The notes under the pieces: model-generated
Databases searched by the model: none
The model's input: only the letters and a program-made list of their open reading frames with translations
Told to the model about the DNA's origin: nothing
Origin: Spartobacteria bacterium LR76
Lineage (GTDB): Bacteria; Verrucomicrobiota; Verrucomicrobiia; Chthoniobacterales; Terrimicrobiaceae
DNA length: 64,000 nt
Assembly: GCA_003054655.1 (NCBI GenBank)
Contig: QAYZ01000016.1
Coordinates: 1,054,001 to 1,118,000, forward strand
Direction of reading: 5' to 3'
Part shown: positions 17,256 through 26,430 of the stretch, piece after piece
Numbering within the stretch: the stretch's first letter is position 1
Layout of the letters: each line of letters starts with the position of its first letter
Made by a program: the position numbers and the translations under genes

Positions 17256-18648
17256 CGCCCTGGTACTCTGCAAACATCTCCAGCGTCCGCTCCCGCTCCG
17301 TCGCGTGATCGACCATGGGAATAGGATAGCCACGCGCGATCGGCAGGCCGGATGCAGGCGCTACGTGGAGCTTCTCCGCCGGGAGATCTCGAAGCTCCGG
17401 CACCCATTGCTTGATGTAAGCCGCATCGGGATCGAAGCGCGCTGATTGCGTCCACGGATTCTGGATGCGGAAATACGGTGCGGCATCCGCCCCGGTTCCC
17501 GCGCTCCACTGCCAGCCGCCGTTGTTGCTGGCGATTTCGCCATCCGTGAGCTGCCGCATGAAATACGCCTCCCCCTCGCGCCAGTCGATGTGCAGATCCT
17601 TGGTCAAAAACATCGCCGTGATCATACGGGCGCGATTGTGCATGAAGCCCGTCTGCGCCAGTTGCCGCATGGCCGCATCCACCACGGGAAACCCCGTCTC
17701 GCCCGCACGCCACCGCTCAAAGGCCGCAGGATCGCTTTTCCAGCGCATGCCGCGAAACTTCGGATTAAACGAATCCTCCAGCACCTCCGGATAATGCCAG
17801 AGGATCTGCTGGTAAAACTCCCGCCAGATCAGCTCGCCGACATACTTGGCGGCGTTGTCACGCTGCACCGCAGGGAACGTCTCCATCCTCTCCCGGCATC
17901 GCTCGAAAAGCTCGCGGATGGAGATCAGTCCATACCGCAGATCCTGGGAGAGCCGCGACGTTCCCGACAGGTCGAGCCGGTCGCGCACCGCCCCGTAGGA
18001 GGCAAGACTGGATGCGATAAAGGCCGTCATGCGTTTCCGCGCCGCCTCCTCGCCCGCCGGAACAATCTCCGCATCCATCTTGATCCGCCATGTCTCCAGG
18101 GATGGCATGGGCTCGCTGCGGATGCCCCCGGGTGTCCTCAATTTTGAAACTCTCGCGACGGGCTGGTCTTTCGGCAGCTTCGCCCAGGCCCGGGAATACG
18201 GTGTGAAAACCCGGTACGGCTCCGCCGACCCCGTGAGCACCTCGCCCCGCTCGTGGAGACACGCATCCTTGCAGGACTTCACGACGAAACCCTGAGCCTC
18301 GCCGACGCGGGCCAGTTCCTCCTCCACCTCCCGGCCAAAAGGATCGGGATCGCGGTTGAAATAAACCGCTTCCGCCCTGGTCTCCTTCACCAGCAGAGCC
18401 AGTTCCCGCACGGCATTTCCCTGCCGGAAGATGAGCTTTCCGCCCGCCTGCTCGATCCGCGCCGCCAGCTCTGCGAGCGACTGGCAAAGGAACTCCTGCC
18501 GGTTCGCCCCCGTCCAGCGATGCGCTCCCTTCCATTCCGAGACGATATAGATGGGAATAACCTCCGCCGCCGAATCCACCGCCTGACGCAGGGCCGTATT
18601 GTCATGCAGGCGCAGATCGCGCCGGAACCAGTGGAGAACTCGCTTCAT
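17239..18648 (-). CDS. phrB: Deoxyribodipyrimidine photolyase, class I
   Basis: A light-driven DNA repair enzyme that splits cyclobutane pyrimidine dimers using FADH- and an antenna chromophore. The 469 residues start at MKRVLHWFRRDLRLHDNTAL; 12 further upstream codons exist but are not family-like. The N-terminal antenna domain spans residues 1-130. The FAD domain includes ELIWREFYQQILWHYP, AMRQLAQTGFMHNRARMI, LTKDLHIDWREGEAYF and NNGGWQWSAGTGADAAPYFR, the last being the Trp/FAD region. The length is close to E. coli PhrB. It is encoded alone, convergent with the aminotransferase. Confidence 0.95.
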   Translation of the reverse strand: MKRVLHWFRRDLRLHDNTALRQAVDSAAEVIPIYIVSEWKGAHRWTGANRQEFLCQSLAELAARIEQAGGKLIFRQGNAVRELALLVKETRAEAVYFNRDPDPFGREVEEELARVGEAQGFVVKSCKDACLHERGEVLTGSAEPYRVFTPYSRAWAKLPKDQPVARVSKLRTPGGIRSEPMPSLETWRIKMDAEIVPAGEEAARKRMTAFIASSLASYGAVRDRLDLSGTSRLSQDLRYGLISIRELFERCRERMETFPAVQRDNAAKYVGELIWREFYQQILWHYPEVLEDSFNPKFRGMRWKSDPAAFERWRAGETGFPVVDAAMRQLAQTGFMHNRARMITAMFLTKDLHIDWREGEAYFMRQLTDGEIASNNGGWQWSAGTGADAAPYFRIQNPWTQSARFDPDAAYIKQWVPELRDLPAEKLHVAPASGLPIARGYPIPMVDHATERERTLEMFAEYQGATAMR

Positions 18649-18682
18649 ATCCCGGTTACGCTTCCAGCCTGCATCGGGAGAC

Positions 18683-18716
18683 AAAAAAAGCGGGGCCGCT
18701 TTTTACACGGCCCCGC
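18683..18716 (-). terminator. Intrinsic terminator of the group 2 sigma factor gene
   Basis: GCGGGGCCG (18690-18698) pairs perfectly with CGGCCCCGC (18708-18716). On the minus strand the stem is followed by seven T (18689-18683). It lies 35 bases past the sigma gene stop and just before the photolyase start. Confidence 0.9.
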
Positions 18717-18750
18717 CTCTCTCATCACCAACCAACTTTACACCAAAAAC

Positions 18751-19596
18751 TTACACGAGAGCCTCGACTTTCGGACGCTCCTTCTTGCTGAGCGCACGGC
18801 GCAGCTTGTGCAGCGCGATATTCTGCAACTGCCGGATGCGCTCGCGGGTCACGCCAAACTTCTCGCCCACTTCCTCCAGCGTCTTCGGCTTCTGGCCGTC
18901 GAGCCCGAAGCGGGAGTTGATGATCTTGCGTTCGCGGTCGTCAAGGATGTCGAGCAGTTCGCCCACTTCTTCGCGCATGTCCTTGTCGCGCAGGGTCTCG
19001 AACGGATCGTCCGCTTCCGCATCGCCCACCATTTCGCCAAATTCCGTCGAATCATCGTCGCCGATCGGCTGGTCGAGGGAGGCGGGACGCACCGCCGCAC
19101 TCTTGAGCTGCGTGACCTTGGACGAGGAAAGGCCGATCTCCTCCGCGAGTTCGTCGTCGGTCGGTTCCCGGCCGAGTTCCTCGGTCATCTGCATCGCGAC
19201 GCGGCGCATCTTGCCGATCTTGTCGACGAGGTGAACTGGCAGACGGATCGTCTTGCTCTGGTTCGCCAGGGCGCGCTTGATCGACTGCTTGATCCACCAC
19301 GCGGCGTACGTGCTGAGTTTTCCACCTTTCTTCGGGTCGAAGCGCTCCACCGCCTTCATCAGGCCGATGTTGCCTTCGGAAATTAAGTCGAGTAGCGGCA
19401 GGCCCAGATTCGCGTAGTCGCGCGCGATCTTCACCACGAGGCGAAGGTTGGAGCGCACCATCTCGGATCGAGCCGCCTGGTCGCCCTTTTTGATCCGGCG
19501 CGCGAGTTTGACCTCCTGCTCAGGGGTGAGCAGGGGAAACTGGGCGATTTCGCGCAGATAAAGCTGAAAGCCGGTCTCGTTGTCTTCTACAGCCAT
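18751..19596 (-). CDS. RNA polymerase sigma factor, sigma-70 group 2
   Basis: This 281-residue sigma factor lacks region 1.1. Region 1.2 is FQLYLREIAQFPLLTPEQEV. Region 2 includes NLRLVVKIARDYANLGLPLL and AWWIKQSIKRALANQSKTIR. Region 3 contains IGKMRRVAMQMTEELGREP, and region 4 ends with [20 protein letters not shown]. It is RpoS/SigB-like in size and probably serves an alternative, stress or stationary-phase programme beside the housekeeping RpoD at 28.5-30.5 kb; that role is an inference. It has its own terminator. The upstream region carries AT-rich DNA without a convincing consensus promoter. Confidence 0.92.
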   Translation of the reverse strand: MAVEDNETGFQLYLREIAQFPLLTPEQEVKLARRIKKGDQAARSEMVRSNLRLVVKIARDYANLGLPLLDLISEGNIGLMKAVERFDPKKGGKLSTYAAWWIKQSIKRALANQSKTIRLPVHLVDKIGKMRRVAMQMTEELGREPTDDELAEEIGLSSSKVTQLKSAAVRPASLDQPIGDDDSTEFGEMVGDAEADDPFETLRDKDMREEVGELLDILDDRERKIINSRFGLDGQKPKTLEEVGEKFGVTRERIRQLQNIALHKLRRALSKKERPKVEALV

Positions 19597-19845
19597 GGTA
19601 TTTGGTCCTCTATTGTAAGTAACGCTGGGTCCAAGGGTTTCGGTTCGTTTTTTTTGGTCCTTCGCATTACTTAACTCACTTAACTATTTGACACGGCAGC
19701 CGCTCAGACGTTCAAAAAAGAAGCGGGTTCGTTCAACAAATTGTTGCTTTTCCGTAACACGCTCTCCAACAGATGCTTAAAACCGAAAATTGCCTACAAT
19801 AATAGGCTGGAGCGAAAAGAAAAAAAACGATTCAACAGGGTCTGC

Positions 19846-20808
19846 ATGGCGAGGAATTTTTCGGAACTGACGGAACAGGAGATTTTGGCCCTGGCGATCT
19901 CTCTGGAAGAGGACGACTCACGCATCTACGGAGACTTCGCGGATCGGCTCAAGGCCAGCTATCCCGATACGGCGAAGCTCCTGACCACGATGCAGCAGGA
20001 GGAAATCGTCCATGCCCGCCGCCTGATGGAGATATTCAAGAAAGCCTACGGCGAGCACATACCATTTGTGCAACGCGATGCCGTCAAAGGGTTTATCAAG
20101 CGAAAGCCAATCTGGCTCAATAAAGTCCTCACCGTGAACCAGGTCCGCCGCGAGGTGGAACTCATGGAGCACGAGTCGCTCCATTTTTACCAAACCGCAG
20201 CCAAACGCACCACCAACCTCGACGTCCGCCGCCTCCTCGACGATCTCGCCAGCGCCGAGCAGGACCATGAGGACCTGGCGGTCAAGCTGACCAACGAGCT
20301 TTCCGCCTCCGGCGCTCTCAAGGAGGAAGAGGCGACCAATCGCCGCGCCTTTGTCCTTCAGGTCATCCAGCCGGGTCTGGCCGGGCTGATGGACGGCTCG
20401 GTTTCCACGCTCGCGCCGGTCTTTGCGGCCGCTTTTGCCACCGGGCAGAGCAAGGACGCTTTCATCGTCGGCATGGCGGCCTCCCTTGGAGCCGGCATCA
20501 GCATGGGCTTTGCCGAGGCGTTATCAGATGACGGCGTACTGAGCGGGCGGGGCCGCCCGTACATCCGCGGCGTAGTGTGCGGGCTGATGACCACCATGGG
20601 CGGCATCGGGCATACCCTGCCCTTCCTCATCGAGGACTTCCGGCTGGCCACGTTTGTCGCCATTCTCGTGGTGGCGGTGGAGCTCGCCGCCATCTCGTGG
20701 ATTCGCCATAAATACATGGATACCCCGCTCATGCAGGCCGCATTCCAGGTGGTCGTGGGCGGCGTGCTGGTATTTATCACCGGAATTCTCATCGGTTCGG
20801 CGGGATAA
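19846..20808 (+). CDS. mbfA: Ferritin-like/VIT1 fusion, MbfA-type iron exporter
   Basis: This 320-residue membrane protein joins an N-terminal erythrin/ferritin-like four-helix domain to a C-terminal VIT1/CCC1 transporter. The ferritin-like part (residues about 1-150) has metal ligands in [27 protein letters not shown] and [10 protein letters not shown]. The transporter part runs from [21 protein letters not shown] to the end and has five hydrophobic segments. Related MbfA proteins of alpha-proteobacteria export ferrous iron and limit H2O2 damage. The start is the ATG of [14 protein letters not shown]. It lies 15 bases upstream of the CbiX-like gene and is likely co-transcribed with it. Confidence 0.88.
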   Translation: MARNFSELTEQEILALAISLEEDDSRIYGDFADRLKASYPDTAKLLTTMQQEEIVHARRLMEIFKKAYGEHIPFVQRDAVKGFIKRKPIWLNKVLTVNQVRREVELMEHESLHFYQTAAKRTTNLDVRRLLDDLASAEQDHEDLAVKLTNELSASGALKEEEATNRRAFVLQVIQPGLAGLMDGSVSTLAPVFAAAFATGQSKDAFIVGMAASLGAGISMGFAEALSDDGVLSGRGRPYIRGVVCGLMTTMGGIGHTLPFLIEDFRLATFVAILVVAVELAAISWIRHKYMDTPLMQAAFQVVVGGVLVFITGILIGSAG

Positions 20809-20823
20809 AGCGTATCGTCCTTC

Positions 20824-21663
20824 ATGTCTGTCTCCACCCTGCCAGCCCTGAGTGATTCCGCCCTCGTCATCGTCGGTCATGGCTCGACGCTGAACCCCGA
20901 CTCCAGCGCGCCGACCTACGATCATGCCCGCGCCATCGCCGAAAGAGGCATCTTTCACGAGGTCCATACCTGCTACTGGAAAGAAGAACCCTCCATGCGG
21001 GAAGTACTCTGGAAGGTCGAGAGCGACGAGATTTTCATCGTTCCCAATTTCATCAGCGAGGGGTACTTCACCCAGACCGTGATTCCTCGTGAGTTCAACC
21101 TCACCGGCCCAGTCACGGAGCGCGATGGCAAGGTCATCCGGTATTGCCAGCCGGTGGGCAGCCATCCGCACATGACGGATGCCCTCCTCCATCGGGCCCG
21201 CGAGGTGGCTCCTGGCGTACTGGCCAGGGAAACCAGCCTTTTCATCGTCGGCCACGGCACGAACCTCAACGACAATTCCGCCAAGGCGGCCAAGGACCAG
21301 GTGCGCATGCTCTCCTCGCTCGGTGAATACGCCGAGGTCATTTCCTCATACATGGAGGAAGCCCCTCTCATCTCCGACTGGGCCACCCTCGCCAGCGCCC
21401 CCAACGTGGTCGTCGTCCCGTTTTTCATCTCCGACGGGCTGCATAGCTATGAGGATATCCCCGTCCTGCTCGGCATCGAAAAGGAGGGCGGCGTAGCCGC
21501 AAGTCAGGCCGAGGTTTTTCGTCGCAATCCATATCATCTCCACGGCAAACAGCTCTTCTATGCGAGCGCCATCGGCACGGAGCCGCTGATCGCCGAGGTG
21601 ATCCTCGATCAGGTCCAGGCATGGTACGAGGTCAAAGACGGATTGAGCCGCGCGAGCTGTTGA
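20824..21663 (+). CDS. CbiX/SirB-type sirohydrochlorin chelatase-like protein
   Basis: This 279-residue protein has two CbiX halves. The first begins ALVIVGHGSTLNPDSSAP with FIVPNFISEGYFTQ; the second has LFIVGHGTNLNDNSAKAA and VVVPFFISDGLHS. The His in each GHG and the second-half His/Glu positions fit class II chelatases, which insert Co or Fe into sirohydrochlorin. No cobalamin or siroheme genes are nearby. The partner is an iron exporter immediately upstream, so iron handling is a plausible context (inference). The metal preference cannot be read from the sequence. Confidence 0.82.
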   Translation: MSVSTLPALSDSALVIVGHGSTLNPDSSAPTYDHARAIAERGIFHEVHTCYWKEEPSMREVLWKVESDEIFIVPNFISEGYFTQTVIPREFNLTGPVTERDGKVIRYCQPVGSHPHMTDALLHRAREVAPGVLARETSLFIVGHGTNLNDNSAKAAKDQVRMLSSLGEYAEVISSYMEEAPLISDWATLASAPNVVVVPFFISDGLHSYEDIPVLLGIEKEGGVAASQAEVFRRNPYHLHGKQLFYASAIGTEPLIAEVILDQVQAWYEVKDGLSRASC

Positions 21664-21677
21664 ATATCTTACCCCTC

Positions 21678-22262
21678 ATGCACCGGCTCCTCCTCTGCTC
21701 CCTCTTCCTCGGCCTGACTCTTCCCGCGTTGGCTCAGGACGAAAAAGCCCGACCTCAGGAGGTGACGAAACTCGACGGAAAGAAGCTCTTCGGCATTGTC
21801 GAAATCACCGACGACTACACCATCCGCATCTCCAGCGACACAGGACTGCAGAAAATCCCGATCGCGCTGCTTTCCCAGGAGGATTTTGAGAAATACGCCA
21901 GAACCAAGGACCGCAGCCAGGATGGCCGTCTCTGGTCGGAGCGAAAGGACGCTCTGGAGGATAACAAATCGCAGAACAAGGAAAAATCAGCCGACATTGA
22001 GATCCGCCTCGGCGAGATCTCGGCCTTTCAACCCGCCATCGACGCTTACGAGAAGACCCTGGCGGACAAGAAGAAGCCGTCCGAAAAACCGGGGTCCGGT
22101 GCGGAGAGCACCAGCCTCCAGGCTCCCGTCCAAAGTCTCTTTTCCGGTCCCGGCACCACCCTTGGCGGCGTACCCGGCACTGGAGCGGCTGGTTCCGTGA
22201 TTGCGCCTGCAATCTCCACCGGCGCAGGAGCGCTGCAATCGCTCGCGCCGACCGCTCCCTAA
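21678..22262 (+). CDS. Secreted protein of unknown function
   Basis: This 194-residue protein starts at MHRLLLCSLFLGLTLPALAQ, a clear signal peptide with cleavage expected after ALA. Residues 25-80 (EVTKLDGKKLFGIVEITDDY, LQKIPIALLSQEDFEKY) resemble the short SH3-like/SHD1-type segment common in Planctomycetes and Verrucomicrobia exported proteins. The middle is charged and helical. The C-terminal third is a Gly/Ala/Ser/Pro-rich low-complexity tail. It begins 14 bases after the CbiX-like stop and overlaps the convergent regulator gene by four bases. I cannot assign a function. Confidence 0.7.
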   Translation: MHRLLLCSLFLGLTLPALAQDEKARPQEVTKLDGKKLFGIVEITDDYTIRISSDTGLQKIPIALLSQEDFEKYARTKDRSQDGRLWSERKDALEDNKSQNKEKSADIEIRLGEISAFQPAIDAYEKTLADKKKPSEKPGSGAESTSLQAPVQSLFSGPGTTLGGVPGTGAAGSVIAPAISTGAGALQSLAPTAP

Positions 22263-23140
22263 ACTTCCTGGGCGGATCTCCGAAACTCCGTGGGCGACTG
22301 CCCGGTGAGCACGCGGAACTGACGATTGAAATGGGTCAGTGACTGAAACCCGACCTGATAAGCGATTTCGCTGATCCGGAGATCGGCATGGAGCAGCAGG
22401 GCCTTGGCCTTCTCGATCCGGACACGACCGAGATAGTCCGTGAACGTCATCCCGGTTGCCTTCTTGAACATCTTGCAGAAGTAAAATGTGGAGACATGCA
22501 GCGTCTCCGCGAGCTTTGTCAGGGTAAGCGGGTCGGAGTGATTGTCGTTGATGTAAGTCCTCGCCCGCCGAACCATCGGAGGCTCCTTCTCCTCCTCGAT
22601 CAGCACGAGCTGATTGGCCACTTCCGAGAGATGGTTGGCAAAAATCTCCAGCAGACGGATCATCGATTCGTACTGCGTCTTTTTCAGGACCCGGGAATGA
22701 TAGTAGGCCTCGTGCAGCTTGCCGAGATCCACATCCGACCCCCATTTGATCAACTGCTCGGTGATCTTCTTGAACTTGCCGCTACTGGGTTCCTGCATGG
22801 CGATCTGGCCCGTCTGCAAGTACCCGACAACCTTGTCGCCCACCCGGATCGGCACCGCCGTATCGTACAAACCGGCAAAGCACTTCACCGTGCGGCTCTC
22901 TTCACCAGTCGGATCACAGATCAGGTCCTGACTCTGCAAGCATTGCGCACAGGCCTTGCTCGAGTCCGCCAGCAGCGCGCAAAACGGGTTCTCCTTCGGC
23001 TTGCCGTGCAGGAAGAACTTCCAGCCGTCGCGGGCTCGCAATGCGAGGGGAAGATCCGTCGCCTCGCTAAAAGCGCGCTCATAATCCCGGTAGATCCTGG
23101 ACCTACTGAGTTTTTGCAAAACCTCCTGAGACGGCAACAT
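22259..23140 (-). CDS. PocR-domain AraC family transcriptional regulator
   Basis: This 293-residue regulator has an N-terminal PocR ligand-sensing domain (residues about 15-165) with Cys-rich stretches NPFCALLADSSKACAQCLQS and VKCFAGLYDTAVPI. A short coiled linker and a C-terminal AraC DNA-binding domain of two helix-turn-helix motifs follow (LTLTKLAETLHVSTFYFCKM and RISEIAYQVGFQSLTHFNRQF). PocR-type sensors often respond to small hydrocarbon or polyol derivatives. It diverges from the AspT-type transporter across 154 bases, so regulation of that gene is a reasonable inference. Confidence 0.9.
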   Translation of the reverse strand: MLPSQEVLQKLSRSRIYRDYERAFSEATDLPLALRARDGWKFFLHGKPKENPFCALLADSSKACAQCLQSQDLICDPTGEESRTVKCFAGLYDTAVPIRVGDKVVGYLQTGQIAMQEPSSGKFKKITEQLIKWGSDVDLGKLHEAYYHSRVLKKTQYESMIRLLEIFANHLSEVANQLVLIEEEKEPPMVRRARTYINDNHSDPLTLTKLAETLHVSTFYFCKMFKKATGMTFTDYLGRVRIEKAKALLLHADLRISEIAYQVGFQSLTHFNRQFRVLTGQSPTEFRRSAQEV

Positions 23141-23294
23141 TCCCGAAATCTACTTCCCGTTTCGTCGCGGATCAAGCGGCGAAGGGCAAGGCATGGCTGA
23201 CAAGCGCCAATCCATGTGGAGAAGAAAGCTGCCGTTCCCCGGTAGCGTCAAAACGCTCTAACCCCTTAACCCCTTGCCTCTGAATCCCTCCTAA

Positions 23295-24959
23295 ATGAGT
23301 TCCTGGATCAGTCACTTCTCGACCACCCACCCTGTCCCGTTCACCATTCTTGCCCTGAGCGTAGCCTGCTTTGTCGGTATCCTGATCGGAAACATTCGGA
23401 TCAAGGGCCTCAGCATGGGCATCGCAGGCGTCCTGTTCTCAAGCCTCATCCTGGGGCATTTCGGAGCCACTCCCAATGCGCATATCCTGGAATTCGTTCG
23501 AGACTTCGGACTGGTACTGTTCGTCTATGCCATCGGCATCAAGGTCGGCCCCGGCTTTTTCCGTTCCCTTCGCAAAAGGGGACTGGTTCTTAACATCCTG
23601 GCCGTCACCATCGTACTCTCCGGAGCCGGGATCGCTGTCCTGATCAGCAAGGTCCTTGGCGTCGACATCGTCGCCGCCGTCGGCATCTTCTCCGGTGCCA
23701 CGACCAACACGCCGTCCCTGGGTGCCACCCAGGAGACGCTGAAGACCCTCGCCATTGTCGGTGACCGCGCCACGCTTCCCACTCTCGGCTACGCCGTCTG
23801 CTATCCCTTTGGCATCGTCGGCATCATCCTCGTGATGATGATCCTCCGGGCTCTCCGCAGAGTGAACCTCGAAGACGACATCGCGGAGGTCACCGAGCAG
23901 GACAAGCTTGCCGCCGCCCTGGAGCGCCGGAATGTCGAGATTACCTCCGTCCCCGCCGAAGGCATCAGCGCTGAAAAGGTCTCACTCAAGTACCAGATCA
24001 CCATCTCACGCATCCTTCTTCCCGGCGAGTCCTCCCCGACCGTCGTCACCTCCGGCACCATGCTCCATTCCGGTGCCGTGGTACTCGCCGTCGGCACCTC
24101 GGAAAAACTCGATGGCTTCGTTTCCTCTACTGGCAGGAAATCCGAGACGGATCTCATGAGCATGCCGGGTCCCGTGGTGTTTCGCCGCATGGTGGTCACC
24201 CGTGAGGATCTCTCGGGCAAGACCCTGGGCGAACTCCGCCTCGAGTACGGCGACGACGTCACGATCACCCGCGTCCAGCGCCAGGACATTGAAATCGTCG
24301 CCCACCCGCTGCTGAAGCTGCAATTTGGCGACGTGATCCAGGCCGTCGGTCATGAGGAAAATCTCGCCGTGGTCGAGCGCGTCATCGGCAACTCCAAGGA
24401 GGCGCTCAATCACCTGAACCTCGTGCCAGTCTTCATCGGCATCACCATCGGCGTGTTAATCGGGATGATCCCCGTGCCGGTGCCCGGCGTGCCCTCCCCG
24501 ATCAAGCTCGGCCTCGCCGGAGGCTCGCTCGTCACAGCGTTGATCTTTGGCCACTTCGGCTGCATCGGGCGCATGTCATGGACCATGCCCGCCGCAGCGA
24601 ACAACGCGCTCAAGGATCTCGGCATCACCCTGTTCCTCGCAGCGGTGGGCCTCAAGGCAGGCGGTCGCTTTATCGAGACACTCATGGACGGCGAGGGCCT
24701 GCTTTGGATGGGCTGCGGGGCGATCATTACCTTCGTCCCTCTCTTCGTCGTGGGTCTCTTCGCCTCCGTCGTCCTCAAGATGAACTTTGTTCGCATCTGC
24801 GGCCTCGTCAGCGGCAGCATGACTGATCCCCCGGCTCTTTCCTTCGCCACCTCGATGACGAAGAGCGACACCCCGGTGATCTCCTACGCCACAGTGTACC
24901 CCATCACGATGATCTGCCGCATCATCATCGTCCAGGTCATCCTGCTCGTCTTCGGATAA
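23295..24959 (+). CDS. AspT/YidE/YbjL-type transporter with RCK_C domains
   Basis: This 554-residue membrane protein has two homologous membrane halves: residues about 10-190 with GLVLFVYAIGIKVGPGFF and GATTNTPSLGATQETL, and about 375-554 with GITLFLAAVGLKAGGRF and SGSMTDPPALSFATSM. Between them lie two cytoplasmic TrkA-C/RCK_C domains (about 205-370). This is the aspartate:alanine exchanger (AspT) superfamily plan; the substrate is unknown and may be a dicarboxylate or amino acid. The divergent neighbour is a PocR-AraC regulator. It ends in a long intrinsic terminator. Confidence 0.88.
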   Translation: MSSWISHFSTTHPVPFTILALSVACFVGILIGNIRIKGLSMGIAGVLFSSLILGHFGATPNAHILEFVRDFGLVLFVYAIGIKVGPGFFRSLRKRGLVLNILAVTIVLSGAGIAVLISKVLGVDIVAAVGIFSGATTNTPSLGATQETLKTLAIVGDRATLPTLGYAVCYPFGIVGIILVMMILRALRRVNLEDDIAEVTEQDKLAAALERRNVEITSVPAEGISAEKVSLKYQITISRILLPGESSPTVVTSGTMLHSGAVVLAVGTSEKLDGFVSSTGRKSETDLMSMPGPVVFRRMVVTREDLSGKTLGELRLEYGDDVTITRVQRQDIEIVAHPLLKLQFGDVIQAVGHEENLAVVERVIGNSKEALNHLNLVPVFIGITIGVLIGMIPVPVPGVPSPIKLGLAGGSLVTALIFGHFGCIGRMSWTMPAAANNALKDLGITLFLAAVGLKAGGRFIETLMDGEGLLWMGCGAIITFVPLFVVGLFASVVLKMNFVRICGLVSGSMTDPPALSFATSMTKSDTPVISYATVYPITMICRIIIVQVILLVFG

Positions 24960-24986
24960 ACCAGCGGGCAAGCGGCTATATAATCA

Positions 24987-25020
24987 AAAGGCCCGGCCTT
25001 CGAAGGAAGGCCGGGCCTTT
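24987..25020. terminator. Bidirectional terminator after the AspT-type gene
   Basis: AAAGGCCCGGCCTTC (24987-25001) pairs with GGAAGGCCGGGCCTTT (25005-25020), a stem of about 14 bp with A/T flanks on both sides. It lies between the convergent transporter and the pyridoxamine-oxidase-fold gene and can serve both. Confidence 0.9.
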
Positions 25021-25039
25021 GTGTATGGATAGATTTTGA

Positions 25040-25564
25040 TTAAGCTTCCTGCTGCGCGAGATCCTTCACGCTCACCTGCCAGCGCAGGCTGGATTGCGGA
25101 ATGCAGCACTCGATGCACTCGACCACCGTACGCACCACGGTCACACCGGGACGCTCCGTAAAGTTATTCAGGAAATACGCGTGCGTCTTGTCTTCGATCG
25201 AGCGCCAGATCTTCTTGATGACCGTCGTATCGACCACCACATCCGCCTTGCCCGTGAGATTAAGGATCAGGCTGAGATCCGAATTTGAGAACATCCAGTT
25301 CACATAGGGATTCTTCTCGATATGCCGGAGTTTTCGACTCTTCGGGGCCGTGAGAGTATAAATCTCCGGAAAGTTGTCGAAAGACGTTGTCGCCATCCAG
25401 CGGGCTCGCGGGACACCATGTTCGTCCACCGTGGTAAGGATGCCGGGGTGATTTCCGTCGATCAGTTGGCGAGCGATACCCAGCACATCGTCGCTGTCCT
25501 CTATATTGAAGTTGCCTTCTTTTTCGGGCTTCCAGGTCGACAGGGGGTAAATGGGATCTTTCAT
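25040..25564 (-). CDS. Pyridoxamine 5'-phosphate oxidase-fold protein
   Basis: This 174-residue protein has the split-barrel FMN-binding fold of the general-stress-protein-26 type: ILTTVDEHGVPRARWMATTSFD, YTLTAPKSRKLRHIEKNPYVNWMFS and NLTGKADVVVDTTVIKKIWR. The family includes flavin reductases and many proteins of unknown role. True PNPOx substrate residues are not evident, so vitamin B6 metabolism is not claimed. A Cys pair near the C terminus (ECIECCIP) is unusual. It is encoded alone, with a shared terminator downstream. Confidence 0.78.
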   Translation of the reverse strand: MKDPIYPLSTWKPEKEGNFNIEDSDDVLGIARQLIDGNHPGILTTVDEHGVPRARWMATTSFDNFPEIYTLTAPKSRKLRHIEKNPYVNWMFSNSDLSLILNLTGKADVVVDTTVIKKIWRSIEDKTHAYFLNNFTERPGVTVVRTVVECIECCIPQSSLRWQVSVKDLAQQEA

Positions 25565-25733
25565 ATGCCGAGTCCTCTAAAGGAATATTACTGCTCCCAC
25601 GGTAATAAGCCAATCACAGATTGACCTGGAAAAGCCGCGGCAAGGCAGAAAATCACAAAAAAACCGCCTCACGGGGTGTACACACAGTTGCCAAGTCGCG
25701 CCGCCTGAGGTATACAAACCCCTCCCCTGTAAA

Positions 25734-25821
25734 GGATGGGTGGCAGAGTGGTCGATTGCGCACGCTTGGAAAGCGTGTGTACCGCAAGGTACCCAGGGTT
25801 CGAATCCCTGCCCATCCGCCA
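25734..25821 (+). tRNA. tRNA-Ser (GGA)
   Basis: The acceptor strands are GGATGGG and CCCATCC with discriminator G and an encoded CCA (25819-25821). The anticodon stem-loop is CACGCTTGGAAAGCGTG with anticodon GGA. A long variable arm (TGTACCGCAAGGTACC region) identifies the serine class. The T-arm contains GGTTCGAATCC. Confidence 0.96.
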
Positions 25822-25866
25822 GTTTGCTCTCACCATCATCGCCGGAAAGCTTCCTCCGCCGACCGC

Positions 25867-26430
25867 TTAGTCTCCCGCAGCCATGGCGACATGGCCGTCG
25901 CCGAATAGCACGTTCGATTTTTCGTTGTGAAGATTGGTGTAATCGAAGGCTACCAGCAGTTGGCTCAGCTTGATGTCTCCCGCCATATTGGCCCAGTTCA
26001 GCTTCACCGCCTGGAGGCTTTGCCCATTGGCCATGGGACACCACTGATAACTGCTGCCCTCCCTGGCCAGATAGTTCGGACCGGTCGCGTCCACCCGGCA
26101 GGTCACGGCAGCTTTCGTCAATCCATACGGCCCGAGAGCGGCGAGGATGGTTTTTGCATTGTCCTCTGCGGCGTAAACGGGATCGGACGGCCAGGGTTCG
26201 ATCACGGGCAGCTTCTGATCGTTCTCCGCTGAGTATTGCAGACCGCAAAGGCCGATCGTCCGCAGATTTCCGGCACAGGCAACGACCTTCGCCCGGTCCT
26301 GGATCTTTTGGATACCGGGCATGAGAAGGCTCGTCAGGCAGGCGATGATGGCAACCCCGATCAGGACCTCGATCAAGGTAAACCCATTCCGGTTCCCGCG
26401 TCTAAACTGATGTCGAAACTTGGTTGTCAT
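25867..26430 (-). CDS. Type II secretion/pilin-like protein with prepilin N terminus
   Basis: This 187-residue protein has a prepilin cleavage/methylation site, RNGFTLIEVLIGVAIIACLTS (cleavage after Gly, Glu at +5). The C-terminal region with VLFGDGHVAMA is the H-X9-DG type seen in the very large DUF1559/pseudopilin-like families of Planctomycetes and Verrucomicrobia. The middle has CAGNLRTIGLCGLQYSAEN. Such proteins are numerous in these genomes and few have known roles. Its ATG overlaps the stop of the upstream gene (ATGA), so the two are translated together. Confidence 0.88.
   Translation of the reverse strand: MTTKFRHQFRRGNRNGFTLIEVLIGVAIIACLTSLLMPGIQKIQDRAKVVACAGNLRTIGLCGLQYSAENDQKLPVIEPWPSDPVYAAEDNAKTILAALGPYGLTKAAVTCRVDATGPNYLAREGSSYQWCPMANGQSLQAVKLNWANMAGDIKLSQLLVAFDYTNLHNEKSNVLFGDGHVAMAAGD

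Noticed and set aside
19681-19720. TTGACA at 19688-19693 as a sigma-70 promoter for mbfA
   Set aside because: The hexamer is perfect but the sequence 17 bases on (TTCAAA) is a poor -10, so I do not list it as a promoter.
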